Assembly (NCBI GenBank): GCA_013288345.1
Contig: JABDCA010000003.1
Coordinates: 62,001-126,000 of the forward strand
Length of the DNA: 64,000 bases
Direction: 5' to 3'
Source: Bacteroidota bacterium
Lineage (GTDB): Bacteria > Bacteroidota > Bacteroidia > JABEUT01
Under the pieces are notes generated by a model. It searched no databases. It saw only the letters and a list, made by a program, of their open reading frames with translations, and had not been told where the DNA came from. The position numbers were made by a program, and so were the translations under genes. This document shows positions 1-9,472 of this stretch, in pieces. Position 1 is the stretch's first letter. Each line of letters opens with the position of its first letter.

Positions 1-113
1 TTGCCTTTCTCTCATGTTATTTAAAAATAGATATGGAATAGGTGAATGCACTTAATAGTTAAAATAGGTAATTGAAATGTCTTTCCTGGTTTGGGAAAGA
101 TAAAAGATAGGGC

Positions 114-1820
114 TCAGCTTGCGTATTTTCTCTTGCGCATATAAGCAAGCACAATACCAAGCAGGGTTATAATGCCAATAGGTACACCCATGTTTATGAG
201 TTCCCATTGTGTTTTATACTTGCTTGCTTTTTCCCTGTCGAGCAGGCGGAGTTTGAGTTGTTTGGTACGTACGCTAAGCAGTGCGCTGTCGCCACAGAGG
301 TAGTTCATACAGTTTACAATAAAATCTTTGTTGCCGTAAATTTGCTGGGTTACTTTATAGGTATAGCCATCGTAACCTAAAGGGTAAGCTTGATTTTTGC
401 CACGCTCTACTTCATTTATTACCACATCGCCATCCGACACCACTATCATAGATGTGTTTACACTTACATCCTGGTATTTCAATAATTTTAATGTATCAGG
501 GCTCATGTTAAGGCGGTCCTTAAAGGCTGATGTAAACTTACCCTCGAGCAATACAGCAAGTGGCTGAAAGCCCTGGTCGAACTGTTTTTCGTCGGGTTGC
601 ATGCGGACAATATCGAAACTAATGCGGGCAGGGGCATTGAGCAATCGGGTTGCTTTTGATGTGGTAAGTAAAATAGTTTTTTTAATGCCCGGTTGTTGTA
701 TAGTATCTAATGTGCTGGCATATTTAAACTCAACCAAATTAAGGTTGCGTACAATAGGGTTGTTGCCGGTGGCAGAAACTAATGGCTCGTAGAACCATGG
801 GTAAAGTTTTATGCGTGCCTGCTGCCCGGGTAACGAACTGTTCAACGGTATTGCAGATGATTGCAGGTCGAGCACTAAATTGCTGTTGAGCCTTACACCG
901 TAGCGGAACAATTGATCGTCGATGTTCAGTTCGGTTTTAAAGGCTATTGTAACACCGTTGCGCGAAAGGCTGTCCATAGGTGCATACATGGGGTCTATAA
1001 GCCAAAGTACTTTTCCGCCACGCATAATAAACTGGTCAATAATGTAGGCATCCTTATCGTCGATTGCCTGCATAGGCTTAGCAATGATAAGCGCTTTGCA
1101 TAATTGCAAACCGTTTAGCTGATGGTTAATAGGTAGCAGGCGCACATCGTAATATTCCGACAAAGCATTAATGGCACCGGCAAGGTGCAGTGAATCGGGT
1201 TCGCCCTGGCCCTGCAAAAAAGCAACGATAGGGCGCATTTTCAAATCTATTTTATGGAATGCATTGTCAATATTATACTCCAGCGCCTCAATCGAATTGT
1301 TCAATTGGGTTTCGGGGTCGGCATCCATTTGTGTTTGCAATATGTTAATAGGCATATCGCGCCCGGCATAGTTGAGCATAGCACCCGGCCATATAATCTG
1401 TTCTGCTGTGCCCGAACTTGCTTTTACCTGAAGGTTAAAAGGTACCAGTCCGTTTTCATACAATTGGTGGAACACATCTTTGTTATCGCCGAGCGTAGTA
1501 GGATCTATAAACTGGTATTGCACATTACCACCCGAATAAGCGTTGAACTCATCGAGCATCTCTTTCATCTCATCGCGCAGGCGCACGAAGCCGGCGGGCA
1601 ATTTGCCATTGAGATAGACCTTGAAAAAGGCGAGCGTTTTAATATTTTTGGCTATCGCCTTCGATTCAGGCGAAAGGGTATAGCGTTTTTCAGAGGTAAG
1701 GTCGAAACGTTTGAATAAGAACGAGCCCACATAGTTGCACAGTATAATAAGCACTATACTAAGCGCCAGGCGGGTTAAGTCGCGCTGCTTGTTCTTTCTA
1801 TGTGCGCCTTTCTCTACCAT
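114..1820 (-). CDS. gldG: Gliding motility-associated ABC transporter substrate-binding protein GldG
   Basis: 568-aa ORF; N-terminal TM followed by 'FDLTSEKRYTLSPESKAIAKNI', typical of GldG; C-terminal TM; overlaps the upstream gldF ORF. Confidence 0.92.
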   Translation of the reverse strand: MVEKGAHRKNKQRDLTRLALSIVLIILCNYVGSFLFKRFDLTSEKRYTLSPESKAIAKNIKTLAFFKVYLNGKLPAGFVRLRDEMKEMLDEFNAYSGGNVQYQFIDPTTLGDNKDVFHQLYENGLVPFNLQVKASSGTAEQIIWPGAMLNYAGRDMPINILQTQMDADPETQLNNSIEALEYNIDNAFHKIDLKMRPIVAFLQGQGEPDSLHLAGAINALSEYYDVRLLPINHQLNGLQLCKALIIAKPMQAIDDKDAYIIDQFIMRGGKVLWLIDPMYAPMDSLSRNGVTIAFKTELNIDDQLFRYGVRLNSNLVLDLQSSAIPLNSSLPGQQARIKLYPWFYEPLVSATGNNPIVRNLNLVEFKYASTLDTIQQPGIKKTILLTTSKATRLLNAPARISFDIVRMQPDEKQFDQGFQPLAVLLEGKFTSAFKDRLNMSPDTLKLLKYQDVSVNTSMIVVSDGDVVINEVERGKNQAYPLGYDGYTYKVTQQIYGNKDFIVNCMNYLCGDSALLSVRTKQLKLRLLDREKASKYKTQWELINMGVPIGIITLLGIVLAYMRKRKYAS

Positions 1821-2554
1821 TTTCTGCTTTCAATTGATACCCTGCTCATAAGTAAGAACACGACTGATACACTAACAAAATAGATTACATCGCGGGTATC
1901 TATCACCCCACGGCTCATAGATGAATAGTGAGCACTTATACCCAGTTGAGATACGAAATTGCCAACTATGCCCGACGATAGTGAACTGCCTAAATAACCA
2001 AAGCCTGTATAACAGAAAAAGCAAAGTATAACCGCTACAATAAACGATATAACCTGATTGCCTGTAATAGCCGATGCAAATACACCTATAGATACAAAAC
2101 CACCTGCCAGGAACAATAGCCCGAGGTATGAACCCCATGTTCGGCCTGCATCTAAGTTACCGGGTGGGTAGCCCAGTTTATAAACCGAATAGTAGTAAAC
2201 AAGAGTAGGTAATAATGCCAACACTACCAACAACACACAGGCAAAGAATTTGGCTGCAACAATCTGCATATCAGTAATGGGGCGGGTAAGGAGCAGTTCC
2301 ATAGTGCCCGAGCGTTTTTCTTCGGCAAACGAACGCATAGTTACTGCCGGTATTAAAAACAAAAACAACCAGGGAGCAAGCACAAACAGAGGGTCAATGC
2401 CTGCATAGCCACCTTCCAGAATGTTGGAGTCCATAAAATCTAATGGCAGCACCCACATTATAAGCCCAATACTAACAAGGAACACACCTATTACAATGTA
2501 TCCTATAAGGGAGCTAAGGAAAACGGATATTTCTTTTTTTAGAAGCGCGTACAT
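1814..2554 (-). CDS. gldF: Gliding motility-associated ABC transporter permease GldF
   Basis: 246-aa polytopic ABC-2 permease ('MRSFAEEKRSGTMELLLTRPI'); overlaps gldG by 7 nt. Confidence 0.92.
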   Translation of the reverse strand: MYALLKKEISVFLSSLIGYIVIGVFLVSIGLIMWVLPLDFMDSNILEGGYAGIDPLFVLAPWLFLFLIPAVTMRSFAEEKRSGTMELLLTRPITDMQIVAAKFFACVLLVVLALLPTLVYYYSVYKLGYPPGNLDAGRTWGSYLGLLFLAGGFVSIGVFASAITGNQVISFIVAVILCFFCYTGFGYLGSSLSSGIVGNFVSQLGISAHYSSMSRGVIDTRDVIYFVSVSVVFLLMSRVSIESRKW

Positions 2555-2586
2555 AAGCGAGACAAAAGTAAGAAATTACCGCAGCC

Positions 2587-2739
2587 CGTCATTGCGAGGC
2601 ACGAAGCAATCTTACCATCTAATACAATTCCGGGCGTTCCCCTCCTATCATCGGGTCGGGCCTGTCTGCCGACAGGCAGGCTATCCGCTGCAAGTCCTCG
2701 CTACGCTGTGGGCTTTCCGCTACTATCCCTAACGCGAAC
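2587..2739. repeat. Dispersed intergenic repeats: 'CGTCATTGCGAGGCACGAAGCAATCT' (2587-2612) followed by 'GGGCGTTCCCCTC..GGGTCGGGC..CCGCTGCAAGTCCTCGCT..CCCTAACGCGAAC' (2632-2739)
   Basis: First unit recurs at 11578; second unit recurs at 25321-25400, with an end fragment at about 34377-34400. Confidence 0.8.
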
Positions 2740-3268
2740 TACTGTTACTTCGTTATAGCTCATTCCATTATTAATATTCAATTAAATTCGCGAGAACTTC
2801 GTTGCTGATATTTTTTATTGGACTTCGCCCCGAAATTCCTTCCCCTCGCCAGACCTCCGGAATGCACGCTGTCGTTTACATCCAGGTGGTAAAAGTTCAA
2901 TTGTAAATAAAAAATGTCTTTTCGGAGCATAATTTAATTGTTTTCAGTTTGTATTTTCGTTCTATTAAATGTTTCAGACAAGCATGAATAAAAAATACCT
3001 GTCGTTTATACTCGACCTTTTTTGGGTTTTGGCTTATCTGTTAATAACAAGTGCAACATGGCTAATTGCAGCCCCGCCAAAAGACCACTTGGAAAACCTG
3101 TGACGGGCTTAAGGCCTTATTAAATAACGTAAAATTGCAATGAAAATGTCTTTTCGGGCTGTTATTTTAAGAATGATATTGCTACCTTCGCGCCGTTTTG
3201 AAAGTTAAAGATCAATCAATCAGCCTATTAACTCCAATTATAATAAAGCAAACCTCAAACCCAACCCG

Positions 3269-6200
3269 ATGAAAAAACAATTACTAAAAAGTATCACTTC
3301 TGTAGCTCTTGCATTGATGTCTTTTAGCATTGCAACCAAGGCACAAAATTCTATTAACTTTTCAGGAACATCTGGCAATGAGGCTGCAGCCAATTACAGC
3401 TTCGATATTAACAATGGCTTTACTGTTGAGTATGAAATGTATTTAGATAACATTGTAAATTATAACGCCGGAGTTACATCTACAAATACTTATCTTCCTA
3501 GTCCTCTCGATACATATGTTGACCAAAGCGGAAACATGTCCGTATTACTGGGTAATCCGGGTGCCTGGGGCAGCGTAAGTATACCTAATTTTGTATCAGG
3601 GCAATGGTACAATATAGCTATTTCCTATAACGCCAATACCGATTCAGCTTTCGTTTATATTAATGGGGTGCTGGAAGGGACAATGAATGGCATTTCTTTA
3701 GGCAACCAGGGCACTATATTGATAGGAAATCGCGATGATGGAGCTACCTATGCCAATGCCGGATTCGATAGGGTATTGATATGGTCAGGCGGAGCAAGGT
3801 CAGCAGCACAGGTTAATGCCGACCAGTACACCTGCTTTACAGGTAGCGAAACTAACCTGGATGTATATTATACAATGAGCGAAGGTTCCGGTACTACTCT
3901 TAATAACACAGGCGGAGCCGGACCTGCAGCAAATGCGACTATAACAGGCCCGGTTAGTTGGATAGGAGGATCTGACTCATGCGATATTACCGTTACTGCC
4001 ATTGACCGTTATTATTCACCAAGTGGCAAACATGTGTGGACAACTAATGGTTACCATTTAGATACAATGGCCTGCGGTACAATTGTATATGTAAACCTTA
4101 CCTTAACACACCGCATGTATGTTAACCTAAACGCAACAGGTACACCTGATGGTATGAGCTGGGCTTCAGCTTACACCAATTTTGCCGATGCGGTGGACTC
4201 AAGCATGGCAGGCGATACTATTTTAGTAGCGCAGGGCACGTACCAACCTGCCAGTGGCCTATCTTTTACTATGAAAGACGGTGTAAAGATATACGGCGGT
4301 TTTGTTGGTACCGAAAGCGGGCTTTCGCAACGTAATTTACCCGGCGGTTATGCAACCGTACTAAAGGGTAACGGCGCTGCAGTAATTGATAACACAAGTA
4401 ATAACCTTACTAATGCTGCTGTATTGGATGGTTTTACTATTACAAGCGGCACTCGTGGAATGGATAACGTTAGTTCTTCTCCTATCCTTTCTAATTTAGT
4501 ATTTACTAATAATAATAATTCTACTTACGGCAGTGGGATGGCTAACGGAACCTCTTCAGCACCTATACTTACCAATGTTTTGTTTTATGGTAATACTTCG
4601 GACGATGGTGGTGGAATGTTTAACAACAGCTCATCGCCAATCCTTACCAATGTAGTATTTAGTAATAATACTGCATCAAGTTCGGGTGGAGCTATTTCTA
4701 ATACTCACTCATCTTCCACAATCACCAATGTAACTTTTTCGAATAACAATGCTGGTACTGGTGGGGCGATATATAATGATTCTCCGATAGCAACAACTAT
4801 AACTAATGCTATATTTTGGGGTAATACAGATGGAAGCGGATTTCCTGATTATGCTAGTCATGTCGGTGCTCCTGCTGTTATAACATACTGCTATACCCAA
4901 ACCTCCATTGCAGGTACCGGTAACATAATTGGCGCTTCGGACCCATTTGTAAATGATGCTTCTACGGGAGCAGTAAAAGGTGCTGATAGTACCTGGATGA
5001 CTGCTGATGACGGATTGCATTTAGTAACCGGTTCTACAGCTATTGGCGCAGGTAAAGTTAGCGCTGTGCCTGTAGGCATAACTACCGATATTACAGGAAA
5101 AACTGCAATTATACAAAGTGGTTTGGTAAATATGGGCGCTTATGCAAACACATGCCAAACAGAATCTTTCATTTCAGCTAATGGATGTGTCAGCTACAAT
5201 TCGCCAAGCGGAAATTATACCTGGACTGTTTCGGGTAACTATATTGATACCATACCTAACCATGCAACCTGCGATAGTGTTATACACATAAACCTTAACA
5301 TTATTGGCCCTGTCTCTTATGTTGATACATTTGCTACGGTATGCGGTCAATTAAAATGGTATGGAAGAACGTATACTGAAAGCGGTAGGAGTTACGATAC
5401 CATAAAGAGTAAATTACTGGGTTGCGATAGTATTATTAATAATTTATTCCTTTTTGTTAATCCACATACCGAAAGCGCTATTAATATTGGCACGTATGCA
5501 AGCAGTTATATGTTTAAAGGCACAAGCGAAACTGTCAGCGGCCATTATACTTTTGATACTACCAGTGCTGCAGGTTGCGATAGCACAGTTAATTTGTACT
5601 TGACCTTCTATGCTGCGCCCACTGTTACCACCAGCAGTTCGTGCATACCGGCTAATTTAACCTTAAGTGCCAGCCCATTACCTGTTCTTGTACAATGGCA
5701 AAAAAACAATATAACTGTTGCTGTTGATACCGCTAAGTGGGATACAGGCACTATAGTGGCACAAGACAGACTTGATAACGTGTTTGCTATTACACGAGAT
5801 TCTGCCGGAAACATCTATGTGTCAAACACTAACGAAGTTATAAAATATCCGAAAGGCGCTACATCTGCTACTCCGGGTGTTACAGTTGCTCAAAATGGTA
5901 TTAGTGGTATTGAAGATATTAAGGTGGATATAGCCGGTAATCTTTTTGTTGAAGATCAATATTTAAACAAGGTATTGGAATACCCTGTTGGTTCTGACTC
6001 TACAACAGCTCCAATAACAGTGGCTTCGGGCTTCCGCTATCCGGACTTTTTATTTGTAGATAATGCCGATAATGTTTATGTTTCAGATGATAATGATGAC
6101 GTTGTACGTTACTACCCTGCGGGAGACAGTAATGGTGTTGTAGTTGCACAAACGGGATTGAGCGGGGCCGGTGGTATATATGTTGATAATTCAGGCAACC

Positions 6201-7444
6201 TGTTTGTAAGCGACTATGACCAGAACGAGGTACTGGAATACCCTAAGGGCTCTAATAGCTCTACCGATGGTTCTGTTGTAGCGCAAGATGGATTAAGCAA
6301 TGCTGATGGCCTTGTTGCTATTTGGGTTGATGGTAACGGCTATTTATATGTAGATGCTCCTTTTAGAAACGGTGGTGCTAGTGATAGTTCTTTTATGTAT
6401 GTATATCCTCCGGGTTCAACTGCAACAACTCATCCTATTGATAGTATATATTTACCGGGTATAGTTGGTGGTTATTATTTTACTACCGACGCCAGCGGTA
6501 ATTTTTATGCTACAAGCAATAGTAATGGCTATGTTAAAAAGTTCAGCAACATTATTAAACTAACCGACAGTGTTAAAACTGCCGGTAGTTATAATGCTAT
6601 GGTTAATTCTTTCTCGGGCTATGGTACTACTACAAATGCAATTTTTATGGGTGCACCTAGTAGCAGTAATACCACTACAACAGCCTGTGACTTCTATGTA
6701 TCACCAAGTGGTCACCATACCTGGAGTACCAATGGCACCTTTATGGATACCATAAAGAACAAAGTAGGTTGCGATAGCTTAATGACCATTAACCTTACCA
6801 TTAACCACAGTACCGCAGGAGATACTACCGCTACTGCCTGTGATAAATTAACCTGGTATGGCACACAGTATACCAATACCGGCACTCCTACATATACAGT
6901 AAAAAACAAAGTAGGTTGTGATAGTGTTATTACACTGCACTTAACCATTAACACAAGCCCTACCATTAATATTACAGGTAGAGACAGTATACCTGCCGGT
7001 GGAAAAGATACGTTGGTGGCAAGTGGTGCAACCACTTATAGCTGGACGGGTGGAGGTACAAAGGATACGTTAATTGTTACACCTGGTGGGAATACTACCT
7101 ACACTGTTATGGGTACCAGCAATGGCTGTACAAGCACTGTAACCTTTATTGTGAAGATAGAAATACTAACAGGTATGCAGGTAATAACCAATGGTGGCGA
7201 TGTTAACCTGTATCCTAACCCTGCTAATACTTATGTAACCCTAAGCTTTAGCAATAAAGTAAGTACAAATGCAACCCTAAGCATAGTAACCGAAGCAGGG
7301 CAGGTGTTAAGTACTAACAGTATATCTATAAGCAATGGCAAAACCATGCCGATAGATATAACCAACCTTGCAGAAGGTATTTACTTTGTACGAATTAATA
7401 CCGCAGGCCAAACACAAGTGGTTAGGTTTGTAAGGAGCAAATAA
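3269..7444 (+). CDS. Large secreted multidomain protein: LamG-like, beta-helix, NHL-like propeller, T9SS type A sorting domain
   Basis: Signal peptide; LamG-like N-term; repeated 'SGNLFVSDYDQNEVLEYPKGS' NHL-like units; C-term 'VNLYPNPANTYVTLSF...EGIYFVRINTAGQTQVVRFVRSK'. Confidence 0.88.
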   Translation: MKKQLLKSITSVALALMSFSIATKAQNSINFSGTSGNEAAANYSFDINNGFTVEYEMYLDNIVNYNAGVTSTNTYLPSPLDTYVDQSGNMSVLLGNPGAWGSVSIPNFVSGQWYNIAISYNANTDSAFVYINGVLEGTMNGISLGNQGTILIGNRDDGATYANAGFDRVLIWSGGARSAAQVNADQYTCFTGSETNLDVYYTMSEGSGTTLNNTGGAGPAANATITGPVSWIGGSDSCDITVTAIDRYYSPSGKHVWTTNGYHLDTMACGTIVYVNLTLTHRMYVNLNATGTPDGMSWASAYTNFADAVDSSMAGDTILVAQGTYQPASGLSFTMKDGVKIYGGFVGTESGLSQRNLPGGYATVLKGNGAAVIDNTSNNLTNAAVLDGFTITSGTRGMDNVSSSPILSNLVFTNNNNSTYGSGMANGTSSAPILTNVLFYGNTSDDGGGMFNNSSSPILTNVVFSNNTASSSGGAISNTHSSSTITNVTFSNNNAGTGGAIYNDSPIATTITNAIFWGNTDGSGFPDYASHVGAPAVITYCYTQTSIAGTGNIIGASDPFVNDASTGAVKGADSTWMTADDGLHLVTGSTAIGAGKVSAVPVGITTDITGKTAIIQSGLVNMGAYANTCQTESFISANGCVSYNSPSGNYTWTVSGNYIDTIPNHATCDSVIHINLNIIGPVSYVDTFATVCGQLKWYGRTYTESGRSYDTIKSKLLGCDSIINNLFLFVNPHTESAINIGTYASSYMFKGTSETVSGHYTFDTTSAAGCDSTVNLYLTFYAAPTVTTSSSCIPANLTLSASPLPVLVQWQKNNITVAVDTAKWDTGTIVAQDRLDNVFAITRDSAGNIYVSNTNEVIKYPKGATSATPGVTVAQNGISGIEDIKVDIAGNLFVEDQYLNKVLEYPVGSDSTTAPITVASGFRYPDFLFVDNADNVYVSDDNDDVVRYYPAGDSNGVVVAQTGLSGAGGIYVDNSGNLFVSDYDQNEVLEYPKGSNSSTDGSVVAQDGLSNADGLVAIWVDGNGYLYVDAPFRNGGASDSSFMYVYPPGSTATTHPIDSIYLPGIVGGYYFTTDASGNFYATSNSNGYVKKFSNIIKLTDSVKTAGSYNAMVNSFSGYGTTTNAIFMGAPSSSNTTTTACDFYVSPSGHHTWSTNGTFMDTIKNKVGCDSLMTINLTINHSTAGDTTATACDKLTWYGTQYTNTGTPTYTVKNKVGCDSVITLHLTINTSPTINITGRDSIPAGGKDTLVASGATTYSWTGGGTKDTLIVTPGGNTTYTVMGTSNGCTSTVTFIVKIEILTGMQVITNGGDVNLYPNPANTYVTLSFSNKVSTNATLSIVTEAGQVLSTNSISISNGKTMPIDITNLAEGIYFVRINTAGQTQVVRFVRSK

Positions 7445-7463
7445 GGTTTTCTAAATCTTTTAT

Positions 7464-7496
7464 AAAAAAGCCCTGTAGCAATACGGGGCTTTTTTA
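7464..7496 (+). terminator. Rho-independent terminator
   Basis: AAAAAAGCCCTGTAGCAATACGGGGCTTTTTT hairpin, 20 nt after the stop codon. Confidence 0.85.
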
Positions 7497-7682
7497 TCGA
7501 TATACCCCAATAATAAAACAAGCTCTGTTTTTAGTGGATTTAGCAGGGGCCGTTTGTCCGCAAATTCCCGCCGTTCGCTAAGCCAATTCCCCCATTGGCT
7601 AAATACCCTCTTTATATATAGTGTTTTATGGCTCTATTTGTGGGGAAATAAGGGAAATGAGCGCAATTAAAACATATTCAAT

Positions 7683-9308
7683 ATGAAAAAACAAATTGCA
7701 TTACTACAATGGCTGATAATTGCTATGGGCATAAGTGTGGTGGTAAAGGGCCAGCCGGCATATACCCTTAAGTTAAACTACGATACCCTGAGCGGAAATA
7801 ATGTAAGCGCATTATTTACTCCGGATGGCACATTAAATTTTACACCTGCCGGAAATGATGCATATCGTGTGCCTAAAACAGGTGCAGCATGTTCCATTTT
7901 TTGTGGCTCATTATGGATTGGTGGTATTGATGCTGGTAAGCAACTGCATACCGCCGCCGAAACCTATTACCAAAACGGTACCGATTTTTGGCCCGGGCCT
8001 ATAATGGATAGCCTGAATTATTGTGGTCATCAGGATACTATATGGGACAGAGTGTACAGGGTTGACAGATCGACAATAGATAGTTTTAAGAATGGTTTGT
8101 TTGGCAGCAATATTCCAAGATCGATACTCGGCTGGCCCGGTAGAGGTGATACATCACTTGGTGAAATGCCTCAACTTGCACCTTATGTAGATATTTCTAA
8201 AAGTGGCTTTTATAATCCTGTTAATGGCGATTACCCTTTAATTAGAGGAGATGAAGCCGCCTATATGATTTACACTGATGCACGCATTTCAAAACATACA
8301 GAATCGAGAGGTTTGAAGTTTGGCATTGAGGTGCATTTAATGGCATACCAGTTCAATAGTACAGATGCGGCAGTAAATGAGGCTACCTTTTTGCATTACG
8401 ATATTTATAATCGTTCCCAAAATACCTATGATAGTGTTTATGTTGGCAATTTTATAGATATGGATATTGGTAACGGAGGAGATGATTATGTGGGCTGCGA
8501 TACTGTAAATAACTACTGGTATACATATAACGGTGAAGCTGTTGATGCAGCAAGCTCAACAGGCTACGATTCTCTTCCGCCTGCGCAGGCTTTGTTATAC
8601 CTGTGCGACACCATGAAGCACTTTCAATATTATTACAACAATTTTTCGACGCATGGTAACCCTCTTTACCCGCAGAACTATTATGATTATTTAAAAAGTA
8701 TCTGGCCCGATTCAATACATGCTAAATATTACGATACCACTTCTGTAAATACAAATTTTGCATACTCTGGCAATCCGGTAACAGGGCTAGGCTGGTCAGA
8801 GGTTAGCGCTAAAAAACCAATGGGCGATATGCGTGGCTTAAGCAGCGTTGGGCCATTTACATTTGCACCCGGTGGATGTAAAAGTATTGATGTGGCGCTT
8901 GTGTTTGCTCAGAACATGGTGCCGGGCCCAACGGCTAATTTGCAGAGCGTTGCATTGTTAGCCAACAATATAACCGATGTAAAGAATTTTTACAATACAC
9001 AAACTTATGGCTGCGATTCGGGCTTACTGGCATTAAATGAAATAAAACAAAATGTACCTGCAGTAATTGTTTACCCCAACCCAAGCAGCAACGGTAGATA
9101 TACTGTTGGAATTAAAAATTACGAATTAGGAATTACGAATGTTGAAGTGTATAACATACTTGGCGAGACAGTGCATTCTGAATTGTCTACTATCCATTCT
9201 CAATTGTCAATTGATATTAGTAACGAACCCAACGGGCTTTACTTTTATAGAATAACCGATAAGAACGGAGAACAAGTAAGCAGTGGTAAAATGATAATTC
9301 AGAAATAA
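7683..9308 (+). CDS. Secreted T9SS type A sorting-domain protein
   Basis: Signal peptide; C-term 'VIVYPNPSSNGRYTVGIKNYELGITNVEVYNILGETV...NGLYFYRITDKNGEQVSSGKMIIQK'. Confidence 0.85.
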   Translation: MKKQIALLQWLIIAMGISVVVKGQPAYTLKLNYDTLSGNNVSALFTPDGTLNFTPAGNDAYRVPKTGAACSIFCGSLWIGGIDAGKQLHTAAETYYQNGTDFWPGPIMDSLNYCGHQDTIWDRVYRVDRSTIDSFKNGLFGSNIPRSILGWPGRGDTSLGEMPQLAPYVDISKSGFYNPVNGDYPLIRGDEAAYMIYTDARISKHTESRGLKFGIEVHLMAYQFNSTDAAVNEATFLHYDIYNRSQNTYDSVYVGNFIDMDIGNGGDDYVGCDTVNNYWYTYNGEAVDAASSTGYDSLPPAQALLYLCDTMKHFQYYYNNFSTHGNPLYPQNYYDYLKSIWPDSIHAKYYDTTSVNTNFAYSGNPVTGLGWSEVSAKKPMGDMRGLSSVGPFTFAPGGCKSIDVALVFAQNMVPGPTANLQSVALLANNITDVKNFYNTQTYGCDSGLLALNEIKQNVPAVIVYPNPSSNGRYTVGIKNYELGITNVEVYNILGETVHSELSTIHSQLSIDISNEPNGLYFYRITDKNGEQVSSGKMIIQK

Positions 9309-9323
9309 ATTAAAAATGAATAT

Positions 9324-9400
9324 GCCACTAAAGCACAAAAACACAAAGGAACTGCACACGAATTATTTTGTGGGCTTTTGTGACTTGGTGTTTTTGTGGC
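9324..9400. repeat. Dispersed foldback repeat (GCCACTAAAGCACAAAAACAC ... GTGTTTTTGTGGC)
   Basis: Imperfect palindrome; related reverse-oriented copy at 42713-42780. Confidence 0.75.
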
Positions 9401-9472
9401 TAGAGATATTTTGGAATGGTTTATTATAGAACTTTATAATTGTATATTTACATCAACACATTGTTACTTTTT

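Noticed and set aside
601-1718. Plus-strand ORFs opposite gldG (601-792, 912-1103, 1171-1371, 1254-1718)
   Set aside because: Antisense to a well-supported gene, no recognisable domains, atypical composition
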